A stretch of DNA of 64,000 nucleotides, from assembly GCA_963942565.1 (NCBI GenBank), contig OZ012687.1:2633848-2697847 (forward strand), written 5' to 3'. Below are positions 50,401 through 60,200 of this stretch, one piece after another; the stretch's first letter is position 1, and each line of letters begins with the position of its first letter. The DNA is from Maea johnstoni. Lineage: Eukaryota; Annelida; Polychaeta; Spionida; Magelonidae. The position numbers and the translations under genes are program-made. The notes under the pieces were generated by a model. That model was not told the DNA's origin, did no database searches, and worked only from the letters and a program-made list of their open reading frames with translations.

Positions 50401-51202
50401 TGTTAAATACTCATTAGGTGTCACCGGTATAGCGTATCGGAAGATCTTAATGGTATATTGATGTCAGCCTGTGTACCTTGTCTGCCTGCAGAGCGTCCAG
50501 GTCACTGATGAGCTGTGCCATCTCCTCGGAGCACGTCTCGTTGGCCAGCGCGGCCTTGAGCTGTATCTTGTCCTCGGACTCCTTGAGCAGCTTGTCCAGT
50601 GCTGCCACCTTCTCCACCTGCTGCTGCCGACTCAGGTTCGAGCGCTCCAGCTCCTCACGCAGACTTGTAATCTGAAAGAAAAGGTTTGGGGGAGATTCCA
50701 TTATTCATTTGTAATTTCTATTGATTCATCGATTGAAATCCATTATTCAAAGTAGGGGAGCGAATGTTCTAATGAATGATGATAAATCAGCACAAGAGAA
50801 GCTTTTTGAAATGAAAATAAGAAGATGCTTTTTGCGCAATTTCTTGGCATTTACAGATTACGCAGATGTGAAACTTAGATATAAGTGGCACCTTTCTTTT
50901 TGTGGAAAATCATTTAACAGTTATTGTCTTTACCACAAGCAATTACCCCCAAACAAGTCTTTACCTCAGTAATTTTACATCTATCTAGGTTTTGATCAGT
51001 CATTCCACCACTGCTTAGTACTAACCTGGTGCTTGAGCTCTGTGAGTTTGTGTTCATGCTCTATCTGTTTGAACATGTCAAAGTCCTCCTTGAGCTGCCG
51101 TACGGTGCGCTGCAGACCCTCGTTCTCCTCCGCGTAGTTCTTCTCCATCAGACGCTGCTGCTCCAGCTTCAGCTGCAGGCTGTACTTCTCCTGCTCAAGC
51201 TC
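41031..51202 (-). CDS. SPDL1: SPDL1: protein Spindly, kinetochore dynein-dynactin adaptor (gene span, 9 exons, 5' incomplete)
   Basis: Spindly is a coiled-coil adaptor that recruits dynein-dynactin to the outer kinetochore through the Rod-Zw10-Zwilch complex and supports corona assembly and checkpoint-protein stripping. Nine minus-strand exons join in phase to about 531 residues. Diagnostic matches to remembered human Spindly are EQEKYSLQ (EQEKYTLQ), SYYNALE, the Spindly box GNSLFSEVEDRR (GNSLFAEVEDRR) that contacts the dynactin pointed end, LRIKYEPG (LKLKYEPE), and a C-terminal CaaX box CKQQ (human CPQQ, farnesylated for kinetochore targeting). The first coding exon, with the CC1 box that binds dynein light intermediate chain, must lie beyond 64000. 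Allowing about 55 missing residues, the length fits the human 605. The gene is convergent with LRIG. Confidence 0.96.
41667..42068. mobile_element. Non-autonomous hAT-type DNA transposon
   Basis: A 402-bp element with ends TAGGGTCGCATAGCGG and the inverse of TAGGGTTGCAT. The flanking 8-mers AATATATG and AACACATG match at 6 of 8, a decayed target duplication. The ends resemble those of the element at 49257 (TAGGGCTGCATACCG), so both probably belong to one family. No transposase. Confidence 0.62.
42519..42620. repeat. Interspersed repeat with AATTTATTTACTTGTCTTACGAGC core, copy 1
   Basis: ATAAGGCCAGTCCAATTTA followed by ACTTGTCTTACGAGC recurs in inverse orientation at 44970-45015 (with GGCCACTCCAATTTAATTAC). 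An A-rich run follows. The family is unknown; A-rich tails suggest a retroposon, which is inference. Confidence 0.5.
44848..45015 (-). repeat. Dimer of a short poly-A-tailed repeat
   Basis: On the minus strand, two units each run from a GTCTTACG word to CTGTCAGACTCC and then 18-19 A residues (poly-T at 44922-44939 and 44848-44866 on the plus strand). The first unit begins with the same core as 42519-42620. Repeated A tails suggest a SINE-like dimer or local duplication. Confidence 0.6.
45381..45775 (-). repeat. SPDL1: 75-bp minisatellite made of the SPDL1 exon end and its splice donor
   Basis: On the minus strand, copies of the exon end (CTCAGAATCAAATATGAACC-type, coding LRIKYEPG) with the donor GTGAGT recur with donors at about 45422, 45497, 45573 and 45648. 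A truncated copy without exon bases is at 45724, then the genuine donor at 45771-45775. Spacing is 75-76 bp. Copies 1 and 3 resemble each other, as do 2 and 4, so a dimer was duplicated. Most units also carry TACTAAC, a perfect branch-point word. Confidence 0.9.
45776..45960 (-). CDS. SPDL1: SPDL1 exon: C-terminal coiled coil ending KYEPG
   Basis: A 185-nt exon after a T-rich acceptor ending TTTTAG, with donor GTGAGT. It encodes KDMEKVKKELQSERMMRMAE, VQETERQLYQSETLVAELQS and MALKIEELRIKYEPG. Human Spindly has LDELKLKYEPEE at the same place. It starts one base into a codon and ends in phase 1. Confidence 0.95.
46607..46622 (-). promoter_or_regulatory. CTCF-core-like site
   Basis: On the minus strand CCACAAGATGGCGCTG fits the CTCF core at 15 of 16 positions. 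It lies inside an SPDL1 intron and faces the plus-oriented words at 38884 and 38943. Confidence 0.38.
46715..46865. repeat. Interspersed repeat, copy 2
   Basis: Diverged partner of 37340-37475 in the same orientation (CAGCTTAGGTCACATTG, then GGTTCCGAAGGAGTC, then CATAGACAGC). Family unknown. Confidence 0.5.
47120..47220 (-). CDS. SPDL1: SPDL1 exon: coiled-coil segment
   Basis: A 101-nt exon after TTCTTCAG with donor GTGAGT. It encodes KFSEEQMFEIQAAFNSQV then DKNYADYVKELLKSKQ, where the last codon is completed by G from the next exon. The NYADYVKELL segment corresponds to human NTYYTDLLQMKL. Confidence 0.9.
47221..47594 (-). other. SPDL1 intron, 0.4 kb
   Basis: AT-rich with no recognised element. 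Confidence 0.7.
47595..47735 (-). CDS. SPDL1: SPDL1 exon: coiled-coil segment
   Basis: A 141-nt phase-0 exon after TTTTCATCAG, with a less usual donor GTCTGT. It encodes VQMSSLLHMASGHADKDHVQ then HLEQQLAQARGEIHTLTDQI. Human has LQIATLLQMKGSQTEFEQQE followed by a QKNGEIKHLL block, a good positional match. Confidence 0.93.
47736..48077 (-). other. SPDL1 intron with an interspersed repeat
   Basis: Sequence at about 47795-47990 is related to 48964-49190 in another SPDL1 intron (shared order of GGCTTTTG/GGCTTCTG, GGGCCC, AAATTGACTACTAGATA-like and TTCTTG-TATT words). Family unknown. Confidence 0.5.
48078..48188 (-). CDS. SPDL1: SPDL1 exon: second half of the Spindly box
   Basis: A 111-nt phase-0 exon after GTTTGTAG with donor GTACGT. 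It begins VEDRRVDAEKKLITMKGEH, completing GNSLFSE|VEDRR across the junction; human has VEDRRAAMERQLISMK. The Spindly box is the known contact with the dynactin pointed-end complex. Confidence 0.96.
48189..48768 (-). other. SPDL1 intron, 0.6 kb
   Basis: AT-rich with no recognised element. The 75-codon plus-strand frame at 48397-48624 has no domain and is probably chance. Confidence 0.65.
48769..48867 (-). CDS. SPDL1: SPDL1 exon: first half of the Spindly box
   Basis: A 99-nt phase-0 exon after TTGTTCCAG with donor GTAATT. It encodes KCREEVLDLRVELDHALMEN and SDFKSKGNSLFSE. Human has KARVANQDLQVQLDQAL and NSKGNSLFAE. The Phe of NSLF is the residue known to be essential for dynein-dynactin recruitment in human cells, and it is present. 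Confidence 0.97.
49257..49866. mobile_element. Non-autonomous hAT-type DNA transposon with perfect 8-bp target duplication
   Basis: A 610-bp element with ends TAGGGCTGCATACCG and the inverse of TAGGGCTGTACACCGG, flanked by CTCACAGT at 49249-49256 and 49867-49874. It includes a perfect 14-bp hairpin (arms 49352-49365 and 49370-49383, loop ACAC) and a nested foldback element. No transposase frame. Confidence 0.82.
49503..49681. mobile_element. Foldback (palindromic) miniature element nested in the hAT copy
   Basis: Two arms of about 80 bp are inverted copies with few mismatches: AAGGTACGATATAGCGGCG at the left, TATTGTACCTT at the right, and AGTGTTGTGATTCT mirrored within the arms. They are separated by only about a dozen bases, so the whole 179 bp could form one long hairpin. 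It lies entirely inside the element at 49257-49866. No clear target duplication. Confidence 0.75.
49927..50076 (-). CDS. SPDL1: SPDL1 exon: coiled coil ending SYYNALE
   Basis: A 150-nt phase-0 exon after ATTTGTAG with donor GTAAGT. It encodes STLNRELCDVRSELGHLKLM, VHTLQEQLARKEQETEEEQ and RQATSYYNALE. Human has EKEAVSYYNALE immediately before the next segment. A decayed copy of its acceptor region lies at about 50140-50290. Confidence 0.96.
50077..50476 (-). other. SPDL1 intron containing a decayed copy of the neighbouring exon's acceptor
   Basis: About 50140-50290 mirrors about 50000-50150, at 140-144 bp offset and in the same orientation. The rest is AT-rich. Confidence 0.75.
50140..50290 (-). 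pseudogene. SPDL1: Decayed duplicate of the SPDL1 exon acceptor region
   Basis: On the minus strand the copy keeps an acceptor (TTTATTTGTAG) and then reads SISRELCDLKVR followed by a stop. The real exon reads STLNRELCDVRSELG. Intron sequence upstream of the acceptor is also recognisably shared. The copy has no identifiable donor and looks like an old tandem duplication that has decayed. Confidence 0.75.
50477..50671 (-). CDS. SPDL1: SPDL1 exon: coiled-coil segment
   Basis: A 195-nt phase-0 exon after TTTCTTTCAG with donor GTACAC. It encodes ITSLREELERSNLSRQQQVE, KVAALDKLLKESEDKIQLKA and MAQLISDLDALQADK, a heptad-rich sequence aligned with the human segment around ESMSSEMLALQIELTEM. Confidence 0.93.
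50672..51025 (-). other. SPDL1 intron, 0.35 kb
   Basis: AT-rich with no recognised element. Plus-strand open frames here are chance or shadows of the exon. Confidence 0.65.
51026..51202 (-). CDS. SPDL1: SPDL1 exon: coiled coil beginning ELEQEKYSLQ
   Basis: A 177-nt phase-0 exon with donor GTTAGT. Its acceptor, TCGTTGTTTAG before GAGCTTGAG, is the master of the 86-bp array that fills the upstream intron. It encodes ELEQEKYSLQLKLEQQRLME, KNYAEENEGLQRTVRQLKED and FDMFKQIEHEHKLTELKHQ. Human has YEQEKYTLQREVELKSRM at about residue 55, so the missing upstream exon should encode roughly 50-55 residues with the CC1 box. Confidence 0.95.
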
Positions 51203-54200
51203 CTAAACAACGAAACCCACAAAATAGCAATTTAGTTCATCATAGATCAAGGGAAGGGGGGAGGGGTGTACTTCTCCTGCTCTAGCTCCTAGACAACGAA
51301 ACCCACAAAATAGCAATTTAGTTCATCATAGATCAAGGGAAGGGGGGAGGGGTGTACTTCTCCTGCTCTAGCTCCTAGACAACGAAACCCACAAAATAGC
51401 AATTTAGTTCATCATAGATCAAGGGAAGGGGGGAGGGGTGTACTTCTCCTGCTCTAGCTCCTAAACAACGAAACCCACAAAATAGCAATTTAGTTCATCA
51501 TAGATCAAGGGAAGGGGGGAGGGGTGTACTTCTCCTGCTCTAGCTCCTAGACAACGAAACCCACAAAATAGCAATTTAGTTCATCATAGATCAAGGGAAG
51601 GGGGGAGGGGTGTACTTCTCCTGCTCAAGCTCCTAGACAACGAAACCCACAAAATAGCAATTTAGTTCATCATAGATCAAGGGAAGGGGGCAGGGCTGTA
51701 CTTCTCCTGCTCAAGCTCCTAAACAACGAAACCCACAAAATAGCAATTTAGTTCATCATAGATCAAGGGAAGGGGGGAGGGGTGTACTTCTCCTGCTCAA
51801 GCTCCTAAACAACGAAACCCACAAAATAGCAATTTAGTTCATCATAGATCAAGGGAAGGGGGGAGGGCTGTACTTCTCCTGCTCAAGCTCCTAAACAACG
51901 AAACCCACAAAATAGCAATTTAGTTCATCATAGATCAAGGGAAGGGGGGAGGGGTGTACTTCTCCTGCTCAAGCTCCTAGACAACGAAACCCACAAAATA
52001 GCAATTTAGTTCATCATAGATCAAGGGAAGGGGGGAGGGGTGTACTTCTCCTGCTCAAGCTCCTAGACAACGAAACCCACAAAATAGCAATTTAGTTCAT
52101 CATAGATCAAGGGAAGGGGGGAGGGGTGTACTTCTCCTGCTCAAGCTCCTAGACAACGAAACCCACAAAATAGCAATTTAGTTCATCATAGATCAAGGGA
52201 AGGGGGGAGGGCTGTACTTCTCCTGCTCAAGCTCCTAGACAACGAAACCCACAAAATAGCAATTTAGTTCATCATAGATCAAGGGAAGGGGGGAGGGGTG
52301 TACTTCTCCTGCTCTAGCTCCTAGACAACGAAACCCACAAAATAGCAATTTAGTTCATCATAGATCAAGGGAAGGGGGAGGGGTGTACTTCTCCTGCTCA
52401 AGCTCCTAGACAACGAAACCCACAAAATAGCAATTTAGTTCATCATAGATCAAGGGAAGGGGGGAGGGGTGTACTTCTCCTGCTCAAGCTCCTAAACAAT
52501 GAAACCCACAAAATAGCAATTTAGTTCATCATAGATCAAGGGAAGGGGGGAGGGGTGTACTTCTCCTGCTCAAGCTCCTAGACAACGAAACCCACAAAAT
52601 AGCAATTTAGTTCATCATAGATCAAGGGAAGGGGGGAGGGGTGTACTTCTCCTGCTCTAGCTCCTAGACAACGAAACCCACAAAATAGCAATTTAGTTCA
52701 TCATAGATCAAGGGAAGGGGGAAGTGCTGTACTTCTCCTGCTCAAGCTCCTAAACAACGAAACCCACAAAATAGCAATTTAGTTCATCATAGATCAAGGG
52801 AAGGGGGGAGGGCTGTACTTCTCCTGCTCAAGCTCCTAAACAATGAAACCCACAAAATAGCAATTTAGTTCATCATAGATCAAGGGAAGGGGGGAGGGGT
52901 GTACTTCTCCTGCTCAAGCTCCTAAACAACGAAACCCACAAAATAGCAATTTAGTTCATCATAGATCAAGGGAAGGGGGGAGGGGTGTACTTCTCCTGCT
53001 CAAGCTCCTAGACAACGAAACCAACAAAATAGCAATTTAGTTCATCATAGATCAAGGGAAGGGGGGAGGGCTGTACTTCTCCTGCTCAAGCTCCTAGACA
53101 ACGAAACCCACAAAATAGCAATTTAGTTCATCATAGATCAAGGGAAGGGGGGAGGGGTGTACTTCTCCTGCTCAAGCTCCTAGACAACGAAACCCACAAA
53201 ATAGCAATTTAGTTCATCATAGATCAAGGGAAGGGGGGAGGGGTGTACTTCTCCTGCTCAAGCTCCTAGACAACGAAACCCACAAAATAGCAATTTAGTT
53301 CATCATAGATCAAGGGAAGGGGGGAGGGGTGTACTTCTCCTGCTCTAGCTCCTAGACAACGAAACCCACAAAATAGCAATTTAGTTCATCATAGATCAAG
53401 GGAAGGGGGGAGGGCTGTACTTCTCCTGCTCAAGCTCCTAAACAACGAAACCCACAAAATAGCAATTTAGTTCATCATAGATCAAGGGAAGGGGGGAGGG
53501 CTGTACTTCTCCTGCTCTAGCTCCTAGACAACGAAACCCACAAAATAGCAATTTAGTTCATCATAGATCAAGGGAAGGGGGGAGGGGTGTACTTCTCCTG
53601 CTCAAGCTCCTAAACAACGAAACCCACAAAATAGCAATTTAGTTCATCATAGATCAAGGGAAGGGGGGAGGGCTGTACTTCTCCTGCTCAAGCTCCTAAA
53701 CAACGAAACCCACAAAATAGCAATTTAGTTCATCATAGATCAAGGGAAGGGGGGAGGGGTGTACTTCTCCTGCTCAAGCTCCTAGACAACGAAACCCACA
53801 AAATAGCAATTTAGTTCATCATAGATCAAGGGAAGGGGGAGGGGTGTACTTCTCCTGCTCAAGCTCCTAGACAACGAAACCCACAAAATAGCAATTTAGT
53901 TCATCATAGATCAAGGGAAGGGGGGAGGGCTGTACTTCTCCTGCTCAAGCTCCTAAACAACGAAACCCACAAAATAGCAATTTAGTTCATCATAGATCAA
54001 GGGAAGGGGGAAGTGCTGTACTTCTCCTGCTCAAGCTCCTAGACAACGAAACCCACAAAATAGCAATTTAGTTCATCATAGATCAAGGGAAGGGGGGAGG
54101 GGTGTACTTCTCCTGCTCAAGCTCCTAGACAACGAAACCCACAAAATAGCAATTTAGTTCATCATAGATCAAGGGAAGGGGGAGGGCTGTACTTCTCCTG

Positions 54201-57200
54201 CTCAAGCTCCTAAACAACGAAACCCACAAAATAGCAATTTAGTTCATCATAGATCAAGGGAAGGGGGAGGGGTGTACTTCTCCTGCTCAAGCTCCTAGAC
54301 AACGAAACCCACAAAATAGCAATTTAGTTCATCATAGATCAAGGGAAGGGGGGAGGGGTGTACTTCTCCTGCTCTAGCTCCTAGACAACGAAACCCACAA
54401 AATAGCAATTTAGTTCATCATAGATCAAGGGAAGGGGGGAGGGCTGTACTTCTCCTGCTCAAGCTCCTAAACAACGAAACCCACAAAATAGCAATTTAGT
54501 TCATCATAGATCAAGGGAAGGGGGAAGTGCTGTACTTCTCCTGCTCAAGCTCCTAGACAACGAAACCCACAAAATAGCAATTTAGTTCATCATAGATCAA
54601 GGGAAGGGGGGAGGGGTGTACTTCTCCTGCTCAAGCTCCTAGACAACGAAACCCACAAAATAGCAATTTAGTTCATCATAGATCAAGGGAAGGGGGGAGG
54701 GGTGTACTTCTCCTGCTCAAGCTCCTAGACAACGAAACCCACAAAATAGCAATTTAGTTCATCATAGATCAAGGGAAGGGGGGAGGGCTGTACTTCTCCT
54801 GCTCAAGCTCCTAGACAACGAAACCCACAAAATAGCAATTTAGTTCATCATAGATCAAGGGAAGGGGGGAGGGCTGTACTTCTCCTGCTCAAGCTCCTAG
54901 ACAACGAAACCCACAAAATAGCAATTTAGTTCATCATAGATCAAGGGAAGGGGGGAGGGGTGTACTTCTCCTGCTCAAGCTCCTAGACAACGAAACCCAC
55001 AAAATAGCAATTTAGTTCATCATAGATCAAGGGAAGGGGGGAGGGGTGTACTTCTCCTGCTCAAGCTCCTAGACAACGAAACCCACAAAATAGCAATTTA
55101 GTTCATCATAGATCAAGGGAAGGGGGGAGGGGTGTACTTCTCCTGCTCAAGCTCCTAAACAACGAAACCCACAAAATAGCAATTTAGTTCATCATAGATC
55201 AAGGGAAGGGGGGAGGGGTGTACTTCTCCTGCTCTAGCTCCTAGACAACGAAACCCACAAAATAGCAATTTAGTTCATCATAGATCAAGGGAAGGGGGAG
55301 GGCTGTACTTCTCCTGCTCAAGCTCCTAAACAACGAAACCCACAAAATAGCAATTTAGTTCATCATAGATCAAGGGAAGGGGGGAGGGGTGTACTTCTCC
55401 TGCTCAAGCTCCTAAACAACGAAACCCACAAAATAGCAATTTAGTTCATCATAGATCAAGGGAAGGGGGGAGGGGTGTACTTCTCCTGCTCAAGCTCCTA
55501 AACAACGAAACCCACAAAATAGCAATTTAGTTCATCATAGATCAAGGGAAGGGGGGAGGGGTGTACTTCTCCTGCTCAAGCTCCTAAACAACGAAACCCA
55601 CAAAATAGCAATTTAGTTCATCATAGATCAAGGGAAGGGGGGAGGGGTGTACTTCTCCTGCTCAAGCTCCTAGACAACGAAACCCACAAAATAGCAATTT
55701 AGTTCATCATAGATCAAGGGAAGGGGGGAGGGGTGTACTTCTCCTGCTCAAGCTCCTAGACAACGAAACCCACAAAATAGCAATTTAGTTCATCATAGAT
55801 CAAGGGAAGGGGGGAGGGGTGTACTTCTCCTGCTCAAGCTCCTAGACAACGAAACCAACAAAATAGCAATTTAGTTCATCATAGATCAAGGGAAGGGGGA
55901 GGGCTGTACTTCTCCTGCTCAAGCTCCTAGACAACGAAACCCACAAAATAGCAATTTAGTTCATCATAGATCAAGGGAAGGGGGGAGGGGTGTACTTCTC
56001 CTGCTCAAGCTCCTAAACAACGAAACCCACAAAATAGCAATTTAGTTCATCATAGATCAAGGGAAGGGGGGAGGGCTGTACTTCTCCTGCTCTAGCTCCT
56101 AGACAACGAAACCCACAAAATAGCAATTTAGTTCATCATAGATCAAGGGAAGGGGGGAGGGGTGTACTTCTCCTGCTCAAGCTCCTAAACAACGAAACCC
56201 ACAAAATAGCAATTTAGTTCATCATAGATCAAGGGAAGGGGGGAGGGGTGTACTTCTCCTGCTCAAGCTCCTAAACAACGAAACCCACAAAATAGCAATT
56301 TAGTTCATCATAGATCAAGGGAAGGGGGAGGGGTGTACTTCTCCTGCTCAAGCTCCTAAACAACGAAACCCACAAAATAGCAATTTAGTTCATCATAGAT
56401 CAAGGGAAGGGGGGAGGGGTGTACTTCTCCTGCTCAAGCTCCTAGACAACGAAACCCACAAAATAGCAATTTAGTTCATCATAGATCAAGGGAAGGGGGG
56501 AGGGGTGTACTTCTCCTGCTCAAGCTCCTAGACAACGAAACCCACAAAATAGCAATTTAGTTCATCATAGATCAAGGGAAGGGGGAGGGGTGTACTTCTC
56601 CTGCTCAAGCTCCTAGACAACGAAACCCACAAAATAGCAATTTAGTTCATCATAGATCAAGGGAAGGGGGGAGGGGTGTACTTCTCCTGCTCAAGCTCCT
56701 AGACAACGAAACCCACAAAATAGCAATTTAGTTCATCATAGATCAAGGGAAGGGGGGAGGGCTGTACTTCTCCTGCTCAAGCTCCTAAACAACGAAACCC
56801 ACAAAATAGCAATTTAGTTCATCATAGATCAAGGGAAGGGGGGAGGGCTGTACTTCTCCTGCTCAAGCTCCTAAACAACGAAACCCACAAAATAGCAATT
56901 TAGTTCATCATAGATCAAGGGAAGGGGGGAGGGCTGTACTTCTCCTGCTCAAGCTCCTAGACAACGAAACCCACAAAATAGCAATTTAGTTCATCATAGA
57001 TCAAGGGAAGGGGGGAGGGGTGTACTTCTCCTGCTCTAGCTCCTAAACAATGAAACCCACAAAATAGCAATTTAGTTCATCATAGATCAAGGGAAGGGGG
57101 GAGGGGTGTACTTCTCCTGCTCAAGCTCCTAGACAACGAAACCCACAAAATAGCAATTTAGTTCATCATAGATCAAGGGAAGGGGGGAGGGGTGTACTTC

Positions 57201-60200
57201 TCCTGCTCTAGCTCCTAGACAACGAAACCCACAAAATAGCAATTTAGTTCATCATAGATCAAGGGAAGGGGGGAGGGCTGTACTTCTCCTGCTCAAGCTC
57301 CTAAACAACGAAACCCACAAAATAGCAATTTAGTTCATCATAGATCAAGGGAAGGGGGGAGGGGTGTACTTCTCCTGCTCTAGCTCCTAAACAACGAAAC
57401 CCACAAAATAGCAATTTAGTTCATCATAGATCAAGGGAAGGGGGGAGGGCTGTACTTCTCCTGCTCAAGCTCCTAAACAACGAAACCCACAAAATAGCAA
57501 TTTAGTTCATCATAGATCAAGGGAAGGGGGGAGGGGTGTACTTCTCCTGCTCTAGCTCCTAAACAACGAAACCCACAAAATAGCAATTTAGTTCATCATA
57601 GATCAAGGGAAGGGGGGAGGGCTGTACTTCTCCTGCTCAAGCTCCTAAACAACGAAACCCACAAAATAGCAATTTAGTTCATCATAGATCAAGGGAAGGG
57701 GGGAGGGCTGTACTTCTCCTGCTCAAGCTCCTAAACAACGAAACCCACAAAATAGCAATTTAGTTCATCATAGATCAAGGGAAGGGGGGAGGGCTGTACT
57801 TCTCCTGCTCAAGCTCCTAAACAATGAAACCCACAAAATAGCAATTTAGTTCATCATAGATCAAGGGAAGGGGGGAGGGGTGTACTTCTCCTGCTCAAGC
57901 TCCTAGACAACGAAACCCACAAAATAGCAATTTAGTTCATCATAGATCAAGGGAAGGGGGGAGGGCTGTACTTCTCCTGCTCTAGCTCCTAAACAACGAA
58001 ACCCACAAAATAGCAATTTAGTTCATCATAGATCAAGGGAAGGGGGGAGGGGTGTACTTCTCCTGCTCAAGCTCCTAAACAACGAAACCCACAAAATAGC
58101 AATTTAGTTCATCATAGATCAAGGGAAGGGGGGAGGGCTGTACTTCTCCTGCTCAAGCTCCTAGACAACGAAACCCACAAAATAGCAATTTAGTTCATCA
58201 TAGATCAAGGGAAGGGGGGAGGGGTGTACTTCTCCTGCTCTAGCTCCTAGACAACGAAACCCACAAAATAGCAATTTAGTTCATCATAGATCAAGGGAAG
58301 GGGGGAGGGGTGTACTTCTCCTGCTCTAGCTCCTAGACAACGAAACCCACAAAATAGCAATTTAGTTCATCATAGATCAAGGGAAGGGGGGAGGGCTGTA
58401 CTTCTCCTGCTCAAGCTCCTAGACAACGAAACCCACAAAATAGCAATTTAGTTCATCATAGATCAAGGGAAGGGGGGTGGGGTGTACTTCTCCTGCTCAA
58501 GCTCCTAGACAACGAAACCCACAAAATAGCAATTTAGTTCATCATAGATCAAGGGAAGGGGGGAGGGGTGTACTTCTCCTGCTCTAGCTCCTAGACAATG
58601 AAACCCACAAAATAGCAATTTAGTTCATCATAGATCAAGGGAAGGGGGGAGGGGTGTACTTCTCCTGCTCAAGCTCCTAAACAACGAAACCCACAAAATA
58701 GCAATTTAGTTCATCATAGATCAAGGGAAGGGGGGAGGGCTGTACTTCTCCTGCTCTAGCTCCTAGACAACGAAACCCACAAAATAGCAATTTAGTTCAT
58801 CATAGATCAAGGGAAGGGGGAGGGCTGTACTTCTCCTGCTCTAGCTCCAAGACAACGAAACCCACAAAATAGCAATTTAGTTCATCATAGATCAAGGGAA
58901 GGGGGGAGGGATGTACTTCTCCTGCTCAAGCTCCTAGACAACGAAACCCACAAAATAGCAATTTAGTTCATCATAGATCAAGGGAAGGGGGGAGGGCTGT
59001 ACTTCTCCTGCTCTAGCTCCTAGACAACGAAACCCACAAAATAGCAATTTAGTTCATCATAGATCAAGGGAAGGGGGGAGGGCTGTACTTCTCCTGCTCA
59101 AGCTCCTAGACAACGAAACCCACAAAATAGCAATTTAGTTCATCATAGATCAAGGGAAGGGGGGAGGGGTGTACTTCTCCTGCTCAAGCTCCTAGACAAC
59201 GAAACCCACAAAATAGCAATTTAGTTCATCATAGATCAAGGGAAGGGGGGAGGGGTGTACTTCTCCTGCTCAAGCTCCTAAACAACGAAACCCACAAAAT
59301 AGCAATTTAGTTCATCATAGATCAAGGGAAGGGGGGAGGGCTGTACTTCTCCTGCTCTAGCTCCTAGACAACGAAACCCACAAAATAGCAATTTAGTTCA
59401 TCATAGATCAAGGGAAGGGGGGAGGGCTGTACTTCTCCTGCTCTAGCTCCTAGACAACGAAACCCACAAAATAGCAATTTAGTTCATCATAGATCAAGGG
59501 AAGGGGGAGGGCTGTACTTCTCCTGCTCAAGCTCCTAGACAACGAAACCCACAAAATAGCAATTTAGTTCATCATAGATCAAGGGAAGGGGGGAGGGGTG
59601 TACTTCTCCTGCTCAAGCTCCTAGACAACGAAACCCACAAAATAGCAATTTAGTTCATCATAGATCAAGGGAAGGGGGGAGGGGTGTACTTCTCCTGCTC
59701 AAGCTCCTAGACAACGAAACCCACAAAATAGCAATTTAGTTCATCATAGATCAAGGGAAGGGGGGAGGGGTGTACTTCTCCTGCTCAAGCTCCTAGACAA
59801 CGAAACCCACAAAATAGCAATTTAGTTCATCATAGATCAAGGGAAGGGGGGAGGGCTGTACTTCTCCTGCTCTAGCTCCTAGACAACGAAACCCACAAAA
59901 TAGCAATTTAGTTCATCATAGATCAAGGGAAGGGGGGAGGGCTGTACTTCTCCTGCTCAAGCTCCTAGACAACGAAACCCACAAAATAGCAATTTAGTTC
60001 ATCATAGATCAAGGGAAGGGGGGAGGGGTGTACTTCTCCTGCTCAAGCTCCTAGACAACGAAACCCACAAAATAGCAATTTAGTTCATCATAGATCAAGG
60101 GAAGGGGGGAGGGCTGTACTTCTCCTGCTCTAGCTCCTAGACAACGAAACCCACAAAATAGCAATTTAGTTCATCATAGATCAAGGGAAGGGGGGAGGGG